DNA of 64,000 bases. Source: Pedobacter cryotolerans. GTDB taxonomy: Bacteria; Bacteroidota; Bacteroidia; Sphingobacteriales; Sphingobacteriaceae. Within the stretch, counting starts at the first letter, position 1. Every line of letters begins with the position of its first letter. Both the position numbers and the translations under genes were made by a program. The DNA lies in NCBI RefSeq assembly GCF_005116475.1, contig NZ_SWBO01000001.1:649850-713849 (forward strand), given 5' to 3'. The notes beneath the pieces were generated by a model that saw nothing but the letters and a program-made list of their open reading frames with translations, was not told the origin of the DNA and did no database searches. Positions 34,187 through 42,289 of the stretch are shown one piece after another.

Positions 34187-35317
34187 TTACCCAATCAAAT
34201 GCGGTACAAACCTGCTTTTGTTGTCTGTAATTAATCGATTAGCTTCTCTAACTCCAATGCCTGCAGGCATTTGTCCAATTATCCAACTACCAATTAAAGG
34301 ATAGTTTCCATCAAAATCAGGTAATTCAAACAGATCTTGGTAAATAAAGCCCTCTTCTCCGTACTCTCCATCAGTTTTTTCTAAAGATCTTCCATCCTTA
34401 AAAAGTTCAATATTTGAGCCTTCTCTACTTAAAATTGGTTTTTTAGCATAGTCAACTAAATCGCCTTTATCAAAATAAGTTTTCAATAAATAAGGATGAT
34501 GAGGGTAAATTTCCCAAAGGATTGGTAAAATAGCTTTATTAGATAAAATCATTTTCCACAAAGGTTCAATCCACAATGTGTTGGTTAAATCTACAGTTAA
34601 ATTCTTACCGAAATCCTCATTTAAGAGCCATTCGTAAGGGTAAAGTTTAAAGATGTTTCTAATCTGCTCATCATCTGCATCTACAAAAAACTGCCCATTA
34701 AAATCCCATCCAATGTCATCAATAAAAACAAGTTTGGTTTCAATACCAGCTTGTATCGCACAATCTCTTAAATATTCAACCGTTGTTAAATCTTCAAGGC
34801 TATCTTTAATACAGGTAAAATGAAGTTTGCCTTGGTGAAGGTGTTTTTTTAGCTCACTCCAATAGGCAATCAATTTTTCGTGTATCGAATTGAATTGGTC
34901 TTTTTCTTTGTCGAAATCTTGCAGCCAAAACCATTGTACAATTCCAGCTTCATAAAGTGAAGTTGGTGTATCGGCATTAAATTCTAATAATTTGATTTCT
35001 CCATTTTTATAGGCCAAGTCTAATCTTCCGTAAATAGAAGGTAGATCATTATCCCACGATTTTTCTAGATCAGGAATAATCCATTCTGGAATATGAAATT
35101 TGGCATATAATTTTTTATCAATTACATATTGAACTGCGTTTAAACACATGTCCCACAGCTCAGCAGTAGCTTTTTCAATTTTATTGATTTCTCTTTCCGA
35201 AAACTTGTAATATACACTTTCATCCCAATAGGGCACATCCGTAGAATGAAAACCAAATCCCAAATTTTCAACTGCAGCTTGCCAATTATTTCGTGTCGAT
35301 ATTTTAATTCTTTCCAT
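34187..35317 (-). CDS. YgiC-like ATP-grasp protein (glutathionylspermidine synthase family)
   Basis: A 376-residue protein of the glutathionylspermidine synthase ATP-grasp family, synthetase part only, with no amidase domain. Supporting motifs are IYGRLDLAYKNGEIKLLEFN, NADTPTSLYEAGIVQW, KPILSREGSNIELFK and IGSWIIGQMPAGIGVRE. Family members such as E. coli YgiC form amide bonds on unknown substrates. It overlaps a short lipoprotein gene by one base (TAATG), mirroring the ygiB-ygiC pair of enterobacteria. The product is unknown. Confidence 0.85.
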   Translation of the reverse strand: MERIKISTRNNWQAAVENLGFGFHSTDVPYWDESVYYKFSEREINKIEKATAELWDMCLNAVQYVIDKKLYAKFHIPEWIIPDLEKSWDNDLPSIYGRLDLAYKNGEIKLLEFNADTPTSLYEAGIVQWFWLQDFDKEKDQFNSIHEKLIAYWSELKKHLHQGKLHFTCIKDSLEDLTTVEYLRDCAIQAGIETKLVFIDDIGWDFNGQFFVDADDEQIRNIFKLYPYEWLLNEDFGKNLTVDLTNTLWIEPLWKMILSNKAILPILWEIYPHHPYLLKTYFDKGDLVDYAKKPILSREGSNIELFKDGRSLEKTDGEYGEEGFIYQDLFELPDFDGNYPLIGSWIIGQMPAGIGVREANRLITDNKSRFVPHLIG

Positions 35318-35652
35318 TAAGAAGAAACAGTTGAGCCTTTGCCAAAACCACCTCGAATAATACCAGACTTGCTGGCATTGGAACCATAATTTGCACTTTG
35401 GTTTATGCCTCCGCTATAATATCCAGCTCTGCTGTAAACACCGTTATTGTATCTGCCATAAGGTCTAAAAGCATAATACCACAATAACGCTGTGCCAATG
35501 CCCATGCCGTGGTGCGAACGAGAATAATTGGCAGAAGTGTCTGAACGCATGTAAACCTTTGGCTCATCTTCGTTCCATTCTTTCTCTTTTTTATCACAAG
35601 AAGCTAAAGCTGCGGTAATTAAAACCAAGCTAATGTATTTGCTTTTCTTCAT
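35317..35652 (-). CDS. Short lipoprotein, positional counterpart of YgiB
   Basis: A 111-residue putative lipoprotein: signal peptide with LASC near residue 19, an acidic stretch (DKKEKEWNEDEP), then a low-complexity Tyr, Gly and Ser-rich tail (GRYNNGVYSRAGYYSGG). Its stop overlaps the start of the YgiC-like gene by one base, so expression is coupled. The Gly/Ser/Tyr-rich tail is like that of YgiB (DUF1190), but similarity is too low to be sure by eye. No enzymatic motif. Confidence 0.65.
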   Translation of the reverse strand: MKKSKYISLVLITAALASCDKKEKEWNEDEPKVYMRSDTSANYSRSHHGMGIGTALLWYYAFRPYGRYNNGVYSRAGYYSGGINQSANYGSNASKSGIIRGGFGKGSTVSS

Positions 35653-35653
35653 G

Positions 35654-35968
35654 TTATTTAACTGTGATATAAAATTCGTAGTCTTTTTTTACTTGCACCT
35701 TTTCGGTATAACCATCCCGATCTTCACCTTCAACTGTGGTTAAACCCAACGATTTTAGCGTATCTATCTTGACTAAGGTTTTGTCTAATTGGTTTTTAAC
35801 CCAAATTTTATGTGTTGTTGTTAATATATCAAATCCATCTTTGTGTTTTACACTTACAACGGTTTCAATTGAGCCATCTTTGTTTGGTTCGGTAACAATA
35901 TCTTCATTCTGCTCTTTACAAGAAAACAAGAAACAGGTTAATAATAATACAGGTAATAAATTTTTCAT
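35654..35968 (-). CDS. Putative small lipoprotein
   Basis: About 104 residues beginning MKNLLPVLLLTCFLFSCKEQ, a signal peptide with lipobox LFSC. The body is a compact, strand-rich domain (DGSIETVVSVKHKDGFDILT, EKVQVKKDYEFYITVK). I start at ATG 35968 because the seven codons upstream spoil the signal peptide and overlap the MazG-type gene. It is 1 nt from the YgiB-like gene, so it belongs to the same operon. Function unknown. Confidence 0.65.
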   Translation of the reverse strand: MKNLLPVLLLTCFLFSCKEQNEDIVTEPNKDGSIETVVSVKHKDGFDILTTTHKIWVKNQLDKTLVKIDTLKSLGLTTVEGEDRDGYTEKVQVKKDYEFYITVK

Positions 35969-35981
35969 CACAGCGTGGAGG

Positions 35982-36314
35982 TTAATCATTTTTCAATTTA
36001 TCATTATTTTTATGTCTATCCGCATCGCGGATGCTTTTCTTTTCTAAATTTTTAATCAAAGCATCATTTAAGTCAATGCCGGTTTGATTGGCTAAACAAA
36101 TCAACACAAACATTACATCAGCCATTTCATCAGCTAAATTTACTTCTTCGTCGCTCTTTTTAAAAGATTGCTCGCCATATTTGCGAGACATGATACGAGC
36201 AACTTCACCAACTTCTTCCATTAAAATTGCAGTATTGGTTAACTCGTTAAAATAGCGAACCCCAGTAGTTTTAATCCATTGGTCTACAGCGACTTGTGCT
36301 TCGTTAATCGTCAT
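35982..36314 (-). CDS. MazG-type nucleotide pyrophosphohydrolase
   Basis: About 110 residues of the all-alpha NTP pyrophosphatase superfamily. The metal-binding motif is ILMEEVGEVARIMSRKYGEQ followed by EEVNLADEMADVMFVLICLA, giving the ExxE...DxxD pattern of MazG and dUTPase-like enzymes. It probably removes non-canonical nucleotides. An ATG at 36344 would add ten residues (MPQQTQNTKI), which look less like the family. It is upstream of the small lipoprotein and downstream of dtd on the minus strand. Confidence 0.85.
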   Translation of the reverse strand: MTINEAQVAVDQWIKTTGVRYFNELTNTAILMEEVGEVARIMSRKYGEQSFKKSDEEVNLADEMADVMFVLICLANQTGIDLNDALIKNLEKKSIRDADRHKNNDKLKND

Positions 36315-36389
36315 AATTTTTGTGTTTTGAGTTTGTTGAGGCATGGTACTAACATTTCAGCTTTACAACATTTCAGCCTTTCAACTTAT

Positions 36390-36848
36390 TTAATGGTTGT
36401 CTTTATCCTTCGTATCCATTACAATCGTAACCGGACCATCATTTAACAAGCTAATTTTCATATCAGCGCCAAAAATGCCGCATTGTATTTTTTTATTAAG
36501 CAAGGCTGATAATTGTTTAATCATTGCCTCGTATAAAGGAATAGCTCTATCTGGTCTTGCAGCTCTGGTAAAACCAGGTCTATTTCCCTTTTTGGTTGCC
36601 GCAAACAAAGTAAATTGACTAATCAATAAAATGTTGCCATCAATATCTGAAAGCGATTTATTCATCAAATCATTTTCATCGCCAAAAACCCGCATATTGG
36701 CAATTTTCTGAGCCAACCATTCTAAATCTTCAGTTGTATCGGCGTCTTCAATTCCTAAAAGGACTAAAAATCCATTTCCAATTTCTCCGGTAATTTTTTC
36801 ATCTACTTTGCAACTCGCATGTGTTACTCTTTGTAAAACTGCTCTCAT
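36390..36848 (-). CDS. dtd: D-aminoacyl-tRNA deacylase
   Basis: A 152-residue enzyme that removes D-amino acids from tRNAs. The active-site features are the SQFTLFAATKKGNRPGFTRAA stretch near residue 76 and the Gly-cis-Pro motif in NDGPVTIVMDT near 138. Length matches the family. The start overlaps the rsgA stop by one base (TAATG), so the two are translated together. Confidence 0.96.
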   Translation of the reverse strand: MRAVLQRVTHASCKVDEKITGEIGNGFLVLLGIEDADTTEDLEWLAQKIANMRVFGDENDLMNKSLSDIDGNILLISQFTLFAATKKGNRPGFTRAARPDRAIPLYEAMIKQLSALLNKKIQCGIFGADMKISLLNDGPVTIVMDTKDKDNH

Positions 36849-37768
36849 TACGCCCTAGTATCATTATTATGAAAAATGCTTAAATAACTTTCATACCTGC
36901 TCACTTCAATTTCACCTTCTTCAACAGCTTTAATAACTGCACAACCCGGTTCATTTACGTGTCTGCAATTATTAAAACGGCATTGGTTTAAACGCTCACG
37001 CATCTCTACAAAATAATGGCTCAATTCTTCGGGTTTAATATCAAAAACGCCTAATTCTCTAATGCCTGGAGTGTCTATTAAGTAGCCTCCAAAAGGTAAA
37101 GTGTGCATTTCGGCAAAAGTGGTGGTGTGTTGCCCTTTGTCGCTCCAATCAGATATTTCGCCAGTTTTAATCTCAAAACCTGGCAATAAAGCATTAATTA
37201 AACTCGATTTTCCTACACCAGAGTGGCCAGAAAATAAAGTTGTTTGATCTTTTAGCAAAGCTTTTATTTGATCGATATTTGTGCCTTTTAGTGCCGAAAC
37301 TTCATAACACGGATAACCAATTTTCTCGTAAATGGATTTGTATTCTGCTAAAATTTCTAAACCTTGTGCACTAAATAAATCGAGTTTATTAAAAATTAAA
37401 CAAGTAGGTATGCTGTAGGCTTCAGAGGTTACTAAAAAACGATCGATAAAACCTAATGAGGTACGTGGAGAAGCCAAAGTAACAATCAAAAAAGCTTGAT
37501 CTAAATTAGCAGCAATAATTTGAGCTTGTTTGCTCAAGTTAATCGATTTGCGGATGATGTAATTTTTTCTATCCTGCAACGTGTCTATTACACCAGTTTC
37601 GGCATTTGGCTCTAACTCAAAACCTACTTTATCGCCCACTGCAATTGGGTTTGTAGTCTGAATACCCTGTATTCTAAACTTTCCCTTAATGCGGCAATCG
37701 TAGTTTTTGCCATCTTCGGCGTAAACTTGGTACCAGCTTCCTGTAGATTTAATGACTAATCCTTGCAT
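36848..37768 (-). CDS. rsgA: Ribosome small subunit GTPase RsgA
   Basis: About 306 residues. A circularly permuted GTPase that matures the 30S subunit. An N-terminal OB fold is followed by G4 (IFNKLD), then G1 (GHSGVGKSSLINAL) and G3 (DTPGIRELG), in the permuted order. The zinc finger CRFNNCRHVNEPGC is near the C-terminus. I start at ATG 37768 (MQGLVIKSTG); the longer frame adds 16 unlikely residues and runs through the TACATTTG promoter box. Confidence 0.96.
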   Translation of the reverse strand: MQGLVIKSTGSWYQVYAEDGKNYDCRIKGKFRIQGIQTTNPIAVGDKVGFELEPNAETGVIDTLQDRKNYIIRKSINLSKQAQIIAANLDQAFLIVTLASPRTSLGFIDRFLVTSEAYSIPTCLIFNKLDLFSAQGLEILAEYKSIYEKIGYPCYEVSALKGTNIDQIKALLKDQTTLFSGHSGVGKSSLINALLPGFEIKTGEISDWSDKGQHTTTFAEMHTLPFGGYLIDTPGIRELGVFDIKPEELSHYFVEMRERLNQCRFNNCRHVNEPGCAVIKAVEEGEIEVSRYESYLSIFHNNDTRA

Positions 37769-37774
37769 AAAGCA

Positions 37775-37782
37775 CAAATGTA
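37775..37782 (-). promoter_or_regulatory. -7 box of rsgA; predicts a nearly leaderless mRNA
   Basis: TACATTTG on the minus strand ends 6 nt before the ATG at 37768. It supports that ATG over the more upstream one. Confidence 0.55.
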
Positions 37783-37878
37783 AATAAAATGTTGAGCGTA
37801 CCGAAATCCCGACCATTCAGGATAGGATGTAAGATGGATTATTTTGAAAAGCAATTGCAGTTTTTCAATTTATGGATA

Positions 37879-37964
37879 GTCCTGCCATTCGTTTCAATCT
37901 TTTACCCCTAAATCTCCGCCGCGGCGGAGATTTGGTAAAAGGATTTCCACTGCTGTCAGGTTTA
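37879..37964. repeat. Dispersed hairpin element, outer-arm family, copy 4
   Basis: Left arm GTCCTGCCATTCGTTTCAAT, inner perfect palindrome of 24 bp at 37910-37933 (core CTCCGCCGCGGCGGAG), right arm GGATTTCCACTGCTGTCAGG. Confidence 0.7.
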
Positions 37965-38069
37965 GAGAAAAAAAGCTGTGTAAGAAACTAAAAAATTATT
38001 GTCCCTCAATTCCCCTCATTATGATCATTCGGTTACAGATGGATGATGTAAATGTTATTTGGTTGATGC

Positions 38070-38119
38070 GTTGGCGGGGACGCCAACGGAAGAGTTCTCA
38101 TGTTGAGGTACCCGCCAAC
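38070..38119. repeat. Inverted repeat with 9-bp arms
   Basis: GTTGGCGGG (38070-38078) and CCCGCCAAC (38111-38119) are perfect complements. A shorter GTTGGCG/CGCCAAC pair inside the left end is nested. Confidence 0.5.
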
Positions 38120-38188
38120 TTACCAATAATTCTTATCTATCGGCTGGCGTCTCACCTGCCGAAACCTTTGATTTTATTTAAAAAATAA

Positions 38189-38213
38189 ACTGGTCGGTGA
38201 GACACCGACCAGT
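38189..38213. repeat. 11-bp stem-loop containing GTGAGACACC
   Basis: ACTGGTCGGTG and ACCGACCAGT are complementary around AGAC (38200-38203). The string GGTGAGACACC or its complement also occurs near 38150, 63306 and 63653. Confidence 0.55.
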
Positions 38214-38323
38214 AGTATGACTTTTGTTTTTGCGCCTTGGTTCGTGTCTCTACGAACCGATTAAAACTTCTTAATTTGGCGATTTGTAAAGCAAACTTCA
38301 ATAGTAGCACAAACCTTTCATCG

Positions 38324-38383
38324 CTAAACCCGATGGCACGAAAAGCCTCCGATTCTTCATCGGAGCTTGTAGGAACAGCGGGA
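38324..38383. repeat. Dispersed hairpin element, outer-arm family, copy 5, inverted
   Basis: CTAAACCCGATGG at the left and GGAACAGCGGGAC at the right flank an inner stem CTCCGAT/ATCGGAG. The order matches copy 6. Confidence 0.45.
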
Positions 38384-38567
38384 CAGAACCAATCCGATAA
38401 GTTCTACAGTACCTTTTCAAATCATTATTAAAAATTAATTGGCTTTCTGTTGCAAATATCGCAATGACTAAACCGTTTTAATAAAAAATTAAAATTAATT
38501 TTAAATAATACTTGACATTGTAAAAAATAATTACCTACTTAGCGGTGTAGAAAATACACTAACGAAA

Positions 38568-38639
38568 ATGATTTTAAACAACACAATTATTACCATTATT
38601 ACATCAACAACAGGCCAAAGCCTGATGGGGAAACGCTAG
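38568..38639 (+). CDS. thrL: Threonine operon leader peptide
   Basis: A 23-codon ORF, 72 nt upstream of thrA, translated as MILNNTIITIITSTTGQSLM followed by GKR and a stop. Five of the 23 residues are Thr and five are Ile, clustered at codons 6-15. These are the end product of the thrABC operon and of the pathway that branches from it. This is the composition expected for an attenuator leader, as in E. coli thrL, although the sequences are not homologous by eye. It is followed by a strong terminator hairpin. No translation evidence is available. Confidence 0.85.
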   Translation: MILNNTIITIITSTTGQSLMGKR

Positions 38640-38674
38640 TGGTATAATTGAAACACAACATACAAAGCGCTCCC
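38628..38674 (+). promoter_or_regulatory. Predicted thr antiterminator
   Basis: GGGA (38628-38631) and CGCT (38634-38637) can pair with TCCC (38671-38674) and AGCG (38666-38669) of the terminator's 5' arm, eight pairs with a small internal loop. The upstream segment covers the last codons and stop of the leader ORF, so a ribosome that finishes the leader hides it, and one stalled at the Thr/Ile codons leaves it free. Confidence 0.6.
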
Positions 38675-38700
38675 GAGAAAATCGGGAGCGCTTTTTTTTT
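38664..38700 (+). terminator. Threonine operon attenuator terminator
   Basis: Perfect 13-bp arms AAAGCGCTCCCGA (38664-38676) and TCGGGAGCGCTTT (38682-38694) with a 5-nt loop, ending in nine T residues, 12 nt before the thrA ATG. A terminator in front of the first structural gene only makes sense if it is conditional. Confidence 0.9.
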
Positions 38701-38711
38701 AACCAAACAAC

Positions 38712-41168
38712 ATGAATATTTTAAAATTTGGCGGTACATCAGTTGGTTCAGTAGAAAGTATCAGCGCTTTGTTAAGCATCTTGGCAAAGGAAAATCAGCA
38801 ACAAGAAAAACCTGTAGTGGTTTTGTCGGCAATGAGTGGAGTAACCAATTTGCTTACATCGATGGCAGAAAAAGCTGCCTTGGGCGAAAACTATAATGAA
38901 GAGCTTTTAGCAATTGAGTTGCGCCATTTCGAAGTAATTAGAGCTTTGTTACCAGCTTCGGCACAAAACCCGGTTTTAACAAAGTTGAAATTGTATTTCA
39001 ACGAGTTAGAAGAGCTGTTACAAGCGATTTACAATTTAAAAGAGCTGAGTTTGCAGGCCAAGGATTTGGTATTAAGTTATGGCGAACGCTGCTCTACTTT
39101 TATGGTAAGTCATATTGCAAAACAACAATTTACAGATGCCGTTTTTGCCGACGCTACCCAATTTATTAAAACAGACAGCAATTTTGGGCAGGCTAGGGTA
39201 AACACCCAACTGACTGATTTTTTGGTTAAAGATTTTTACGCTAATAATGCAGGTAAAATGCTTTTTGTAACTGGTTTTATTGCCAGTAACGAAGCCAATC
39301 GTGTAACCACTTTGGGTAGAGGTGGCAGTGATTATACTGCTGCAATTTTAGGTTCGGCATTAAATGCCAATGAAATCCAAATTTGGACTGATGTAAACGG
39401 TATGATGACTGCCGACCCAAGGATTGTAAAAAAGGCTTTTCCGTTAGAAGAGTTGAGTTATATTGAGGCAATGGAGTTATCATATTTTGGTGCTAAAGTG
39501 ATTTATCCACCAACAATGACACCGGCTTTTTTAAAGCAAATACCAATTGTAATTAAAAACACTTTTGATGCCGATTTTGAAGGAACTTACATCCGTCATG
39601 GCGCAAAACCATCGGCTTTGCCTATCAAAGGAATTTCTTCAATAGATGAAATTAGCATTATCAATTTAGCTGGTAGTGGCATGGTTGGTAAGGCAGGTTT
39701 TAGCGGAAAATTATTCTCTTTATTATCGCGTGAGCAAATTAACGTGGTTTTGATAACCCAATCATCATCTGAGCATAGCATTACATTTGCTGTAAAACCA
39801 GCTGATGCAGTTAAGGCAGTTAACCTTATATCTAAAGAGTTTGATTTAGAATTACAGGCCAATAAATTACAAAAACCAGAAATCGAAAATGGCTTAGCTG
39901 TTTTGGCTATTGTAGGCGAAAACATGAAACGTACACCTGGTATTTCTGGAAAATTGTTTCATGCTTTAGGTAGAAATGGTGTAAATGTACACGCCATAGC
40001 ACAAGGTTCATCAGAATACAATATCTCGGTAATTATTGCTAAAGAAGATTTATCGAAAGCGGTTAACGCAGTGCATGATGCTTTTTATACCGACTTGAAT
40101 AAAACCTTACATATTTTTTGTTTAGGAACAGGAAACATCGGTAAAACTTTATTTAAACAATTGCAGGTTCAAATGCCATTTTTGGCTAAAAACAACGATT
40201 TGCAGGTAAAAGTAATGGGTATCAGCAATACTCGAAAAATGCTCTTATCGCCCAATGGCATAGCTTTAGAAAATTGGGAAGAAACTTTAGATGCGCAAGG
40301 CGAAGCGGCAGATTTGGAAGATTTTGTAGCGCAAATGAAAGCGATGAATTTACCAAACTGTGTGTTTGTAGATAACACGGCTAGTCCGCAACCTGTACCT
40401 TTTTACCAAGGAATTTTTGAAGCTAGTATTTCTGTTGTTACTTGTAATAAAATTGGTAACTCGGCAAGTTTTGCGCAATACGAAACCTTTAAAAATACAG
40501 CTCGCAAGTTTGGGGTCGATTTTTACTACGAAACCAATGTTGGTGCCGGTTTGCCAATCATCAGAACTTTAAAAGATTTAATGATGAGTGGAGATAAAGT
40601 AGCAAGAATTGAAGCAATTTTATCAGGAACGATCTCATACATTTTTAATCATTTTAAAGGCGATGTTGCTTTTCATGAGGTAGTAAAAGAGGCGCAAGAT
40701 TTAGGTTACACCGAACCAGATCCTCGTGATGATTTGAATGGCAAAGATTTTATGCGCAAAATGTTAATCTTGGCTCGTGATGCAGGTTATGCTTTTGAAG
40801 AGTCTGATGTGAGCATTCAAAATATGTTGCCCGATGCTTGTTTGCAAGCCCCAACTGTAGAAGAGTTTTACAAACAATTAGAACTAAATGCTGATTATTT
40901 TACCAAGTTGAAACAAGACGCTGAAGCAAGCAAAAAAGTACTGAGGTACATCGGCAAACTAGAAGATGGCAAAGCTTCAATTACCCTACAAATGGTAGAT
41001 GAAAATCATCCTTTCTATATGCTTTCTGGTAGCGATAATATTATTTCTTTTACTACTGATAGATATAAAGCAAGACCATTAGTAGTTAAAGGGCCAGGAG
41101 CTGGCGCAGAAGTTACCGCTGCGGGAGTTTTTGCAGATATTATTAATGTTGGAGGCGAGAAAGCTTAA
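38712..41168 (+). CDS. thrA: Bifunctional aspartokinase/homoserine dehydrogenase I
   Basis: An 818-residue fusion. The N-terminal aspartokinase starts NILKFGGTSVGSVESI and has the GRGGSDYTAAILG segment; two ACT regulatory domains lie at about residues 310-460; the homoserine dehydrogenase has the NAD(P) motif FCLGTGNIGKTLFKQL near 470 and TNVGAGLPIIRTLKDL and EPDPRDDLNGKDFMRK later. It carries out the first and third steps of the threonine branch. It is the first gene of thrABC and is preceded by the leader and terminator. Confidence 0.97.
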   Translation: MNILKFGGTSVGSVESISALLSILAKENQQQEKPVVVLSAMSGVTNLLTSMAEKAALGENYNEELLAIELRHFEVIRALLPASAQNPVLTKLKLYFNELEELLQAIYNLKELSLQAKDLVLSYGERCSTFMVSHIAKQQFTDAVFADATQFIKTDSNFGQARVNTQLTDFLVKDFYANNAGKMLFVTGFIASNEANRVTTLGRGGSDYTAAILGSALNANEIQIWTDVNGMMTADPRIVKKAFPLEELSYIEAMELSYFGAKVIYPPTMTPAFLKQIPIVIKNTFDADFEGTYIRHGAKPSALPIKGISSIDEISIINLAGSGMVGKAGFSGKLFSLLSREQINVVLITQSSSEHSITFAVKPADAVKAVNLISKEFDLELQANKLQKPEIENGLAVLAIVGENMKRTPGISGKLFHALGRNGVNVHAIAQGSSEYNISVIIAKEDLSKAVNAVHDAFYTDLNKTLHIFCLGTGNIGKTLFKQLQVQMPFLAKNNDLQVKVMGISNTRKMLLSPNGIALENWEETLDAQGEAADLEDFVAQMKAMNLPNCVFVDNTASPQPVPFYQGIFEASISVVTCNKIGNSASFAQYETFKNTARKFGVDFYYETNVGAGLPIIRTLKDLMMSGDKVARIEAILSGTISYIFNHFKGDVAFHEVVKEAQDLGYTEPDPRDDLNGKDFMRKMLILARDAGYAFEESDVSIQNMLPDACLQAPTVEEFYKQLELNADYFTKLKQDAEASKKVLRYIGKLEDGKASITLQMVDENHPFYMLSGSDNIISFTTDRYKARPLVVKGPGAGAEVTAAGVFADIINVGGEKA

Positions 41169-41169
41169 A

Positions 41170-41268
41170 GACTAAAGCTAAAAGACCAAAGAAATATTAC
41201 AGTTTAAAAAATGATGAGATGGTAATGTGGTTCTCAAATCTCACATCTAACTTCTCAAATCTAATAAA
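41170..41268. repeat. Strand-biased simple repeats in the thrA-thrB spacer
   Basis: GACTAAAGCTAAAAGACCAA right after thrA (a similar CTAAAGCTGAAAGACCAAAG occurs at 18923-18942), followed by a CTCAAATCTCACATCTAACT tract directly before thrB that matches the tract before the OsmC gene. Confidence 0.5.
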
Positions 41269-42198
41269 ATGAAAGAAATAAAAGTTTTCGCTCCTGCCAC
41301 CGTTGCCAACGTAGTTTGTGGATTTGATGTTTTAGGTTTTGCTGTTAACGAACCTGGCGATGAGGTTGTGATGCGATTGGTTGATGAACCAGGAGTTCGT
41401 CTGTTAAAAATTACTGGCGATGATGGTCGTTTGCCATTAGATTCTGCAAAAAATACAGTTAGTGCAAGTGTGCAACATTACCTTAAACATTTAAATAGGG
41501 AAGACGTTGGCGTAGAAATAGAGCTGCATAAAAAAATGCCAATCGGCAGCGGATTAGGATCTAGCTCAGCAAGTACAGTTGCAGGTTTGTATGCCATTAA
41601 CCGATTGATGGGTAATTTATTAACCGCCAAAGAATTAGTGCCTTTTGCCATGAAAGGCGAAGAACTGGCTTGTGGTTATGGCCATGCAGATAATGTTGCA
41701 CCAGCTTTAATGGGTGGATTTGTGTTAATACGCAGTTATGATCCATTAGATATCATCGCTTTGCCAACGCCCGAAAATTTGTTTGCAGCTATTGTTTTTC
41801 CTGATGTTGAAGTGCCTACAAAAGATGCTCGACAAATGATCCGCTCAAAGGTTTTATTAAAAGATGCAGTTACCCAATGGGGAAATGTAGCAGGTTTAGT
41901 AAGTGGATTATTTTTAAATGATATCGACTTGGTTGGCAGAAGTATGAAAGATGTTTTAGTAGAGCCAACCCGCTCTATTTTAATCCCAGGTTTTGAAACT
42001 TTAAGAGAACTTGCCATGGAAAACGGCGCAGTAGGTTTCGGAATTTCTGGTTCTGGTCCATCTGTTTTTGCTTTAGCTAAAGATGAAGTAACTGCCAGAA
42101 AAATAACCGATGCACAACAAAAACACTTAACCAAATTAAATATTAACAGTAACGCTTACGTTTCTTCGGTTAACGCCGAAGGGCCACGAGTAATGTAA
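41269..42198 (+). CDS. thrB: Homoserine kinase
   Basis: A 309-residue GHMP kinase that phosphorylates homoserine. The ATP motif is MPIGSGLGSSSASTVAGLYA near residue 91, and the end FGISGSGPSVFALA is the third GHMP motif. The start KVFAPATVANVVCGFDVLGF is typical. It lies between thrA and thrC in the pathway order. Confidence 0.97.
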   Translation: MKEIKVFAPATVANVVCGFDVLGFAVNEPGDEVVMRLVDEPGVRLLKITGDDGRLPLDSAKNTVSASVQHYLKHLNREDVGVEIELHKKMPIGSGLGSSSASTVAGLYAINRLMGNLLTAKELVPFAMKGEELACGYGHADNVAPALMGGFVLIRSYDPLDIIALPTPENLFAAIVFPDVEVPTKDARQMIRSKVLLKDAVTQWGNVAGLVSGLFLNDIDLVGRSMKDVLVEPTRSILIPGFETLRELAMENGAVGFGISGSGPSVFALAKDEVTARKITDAQQKHLTKLNINSNAYVSSVNAEGPRVM

Positions 42199-42251
42199 TT
42201 AAGGTTGAAGGCTGAGGGTATAAGGTTGAGGGATAAAGCGCCCAAAATCTT

Positions 42252-42283
42252 CCAACCTTCCAACCTTCCAACCTTCCAACCTT
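42252..42283. repeat. Four tandem CCAACCTT units in the thrB-thrC spacer
   Basis: Exact 8-bp units at 42252, 42260, 42268 and 42276, ending 7 nt before the thrC ATG. On the other strand this is AAGGTTGG; related GGTTGAAGG/GGTTGAGGG appear just upstream. Confidence 0.9.
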
Positions 42284-42289
42284 TTAAAA

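Larger units (their letters stand above)
37783..38567. other. Intergenic region of about 785 bp, dense in hairpins, before the threonine leader
   Basis: No convincing gene. From left to right it holds an outer-arm element with a 24-bp palindrome (37879-37964), a GTTGGCGGG/CCCGCCAAC inverted repeat (38070-38119), an 11-bp stem (38189-38213), a GGTTCG/CGAACC hairpin near 38238-38260, and another outer-arm element (38324-38383). TTGACATTG at 38512-38520 could be the -33 region of the thr promoter, but I see no clean TAnnTTTG box after it. Confidence 0.65.

Noticed and set aside
38237..38431. 64-codon frame in the long spacer before the threonine leader
   Set aside because: It runs through two hairpin repeats and has no signal, coding bias or neighbour support.
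38648..38896. 82-codon frame overlapping the start of thrA
   Set aside because: It crosses the attenuator terminator and lies in another frame of thrA, so it is a shadow.
42252..42283. Tandem repeat considered as a CRISPR array
   Set aside because: Units are 8 bp with no spacers between them.
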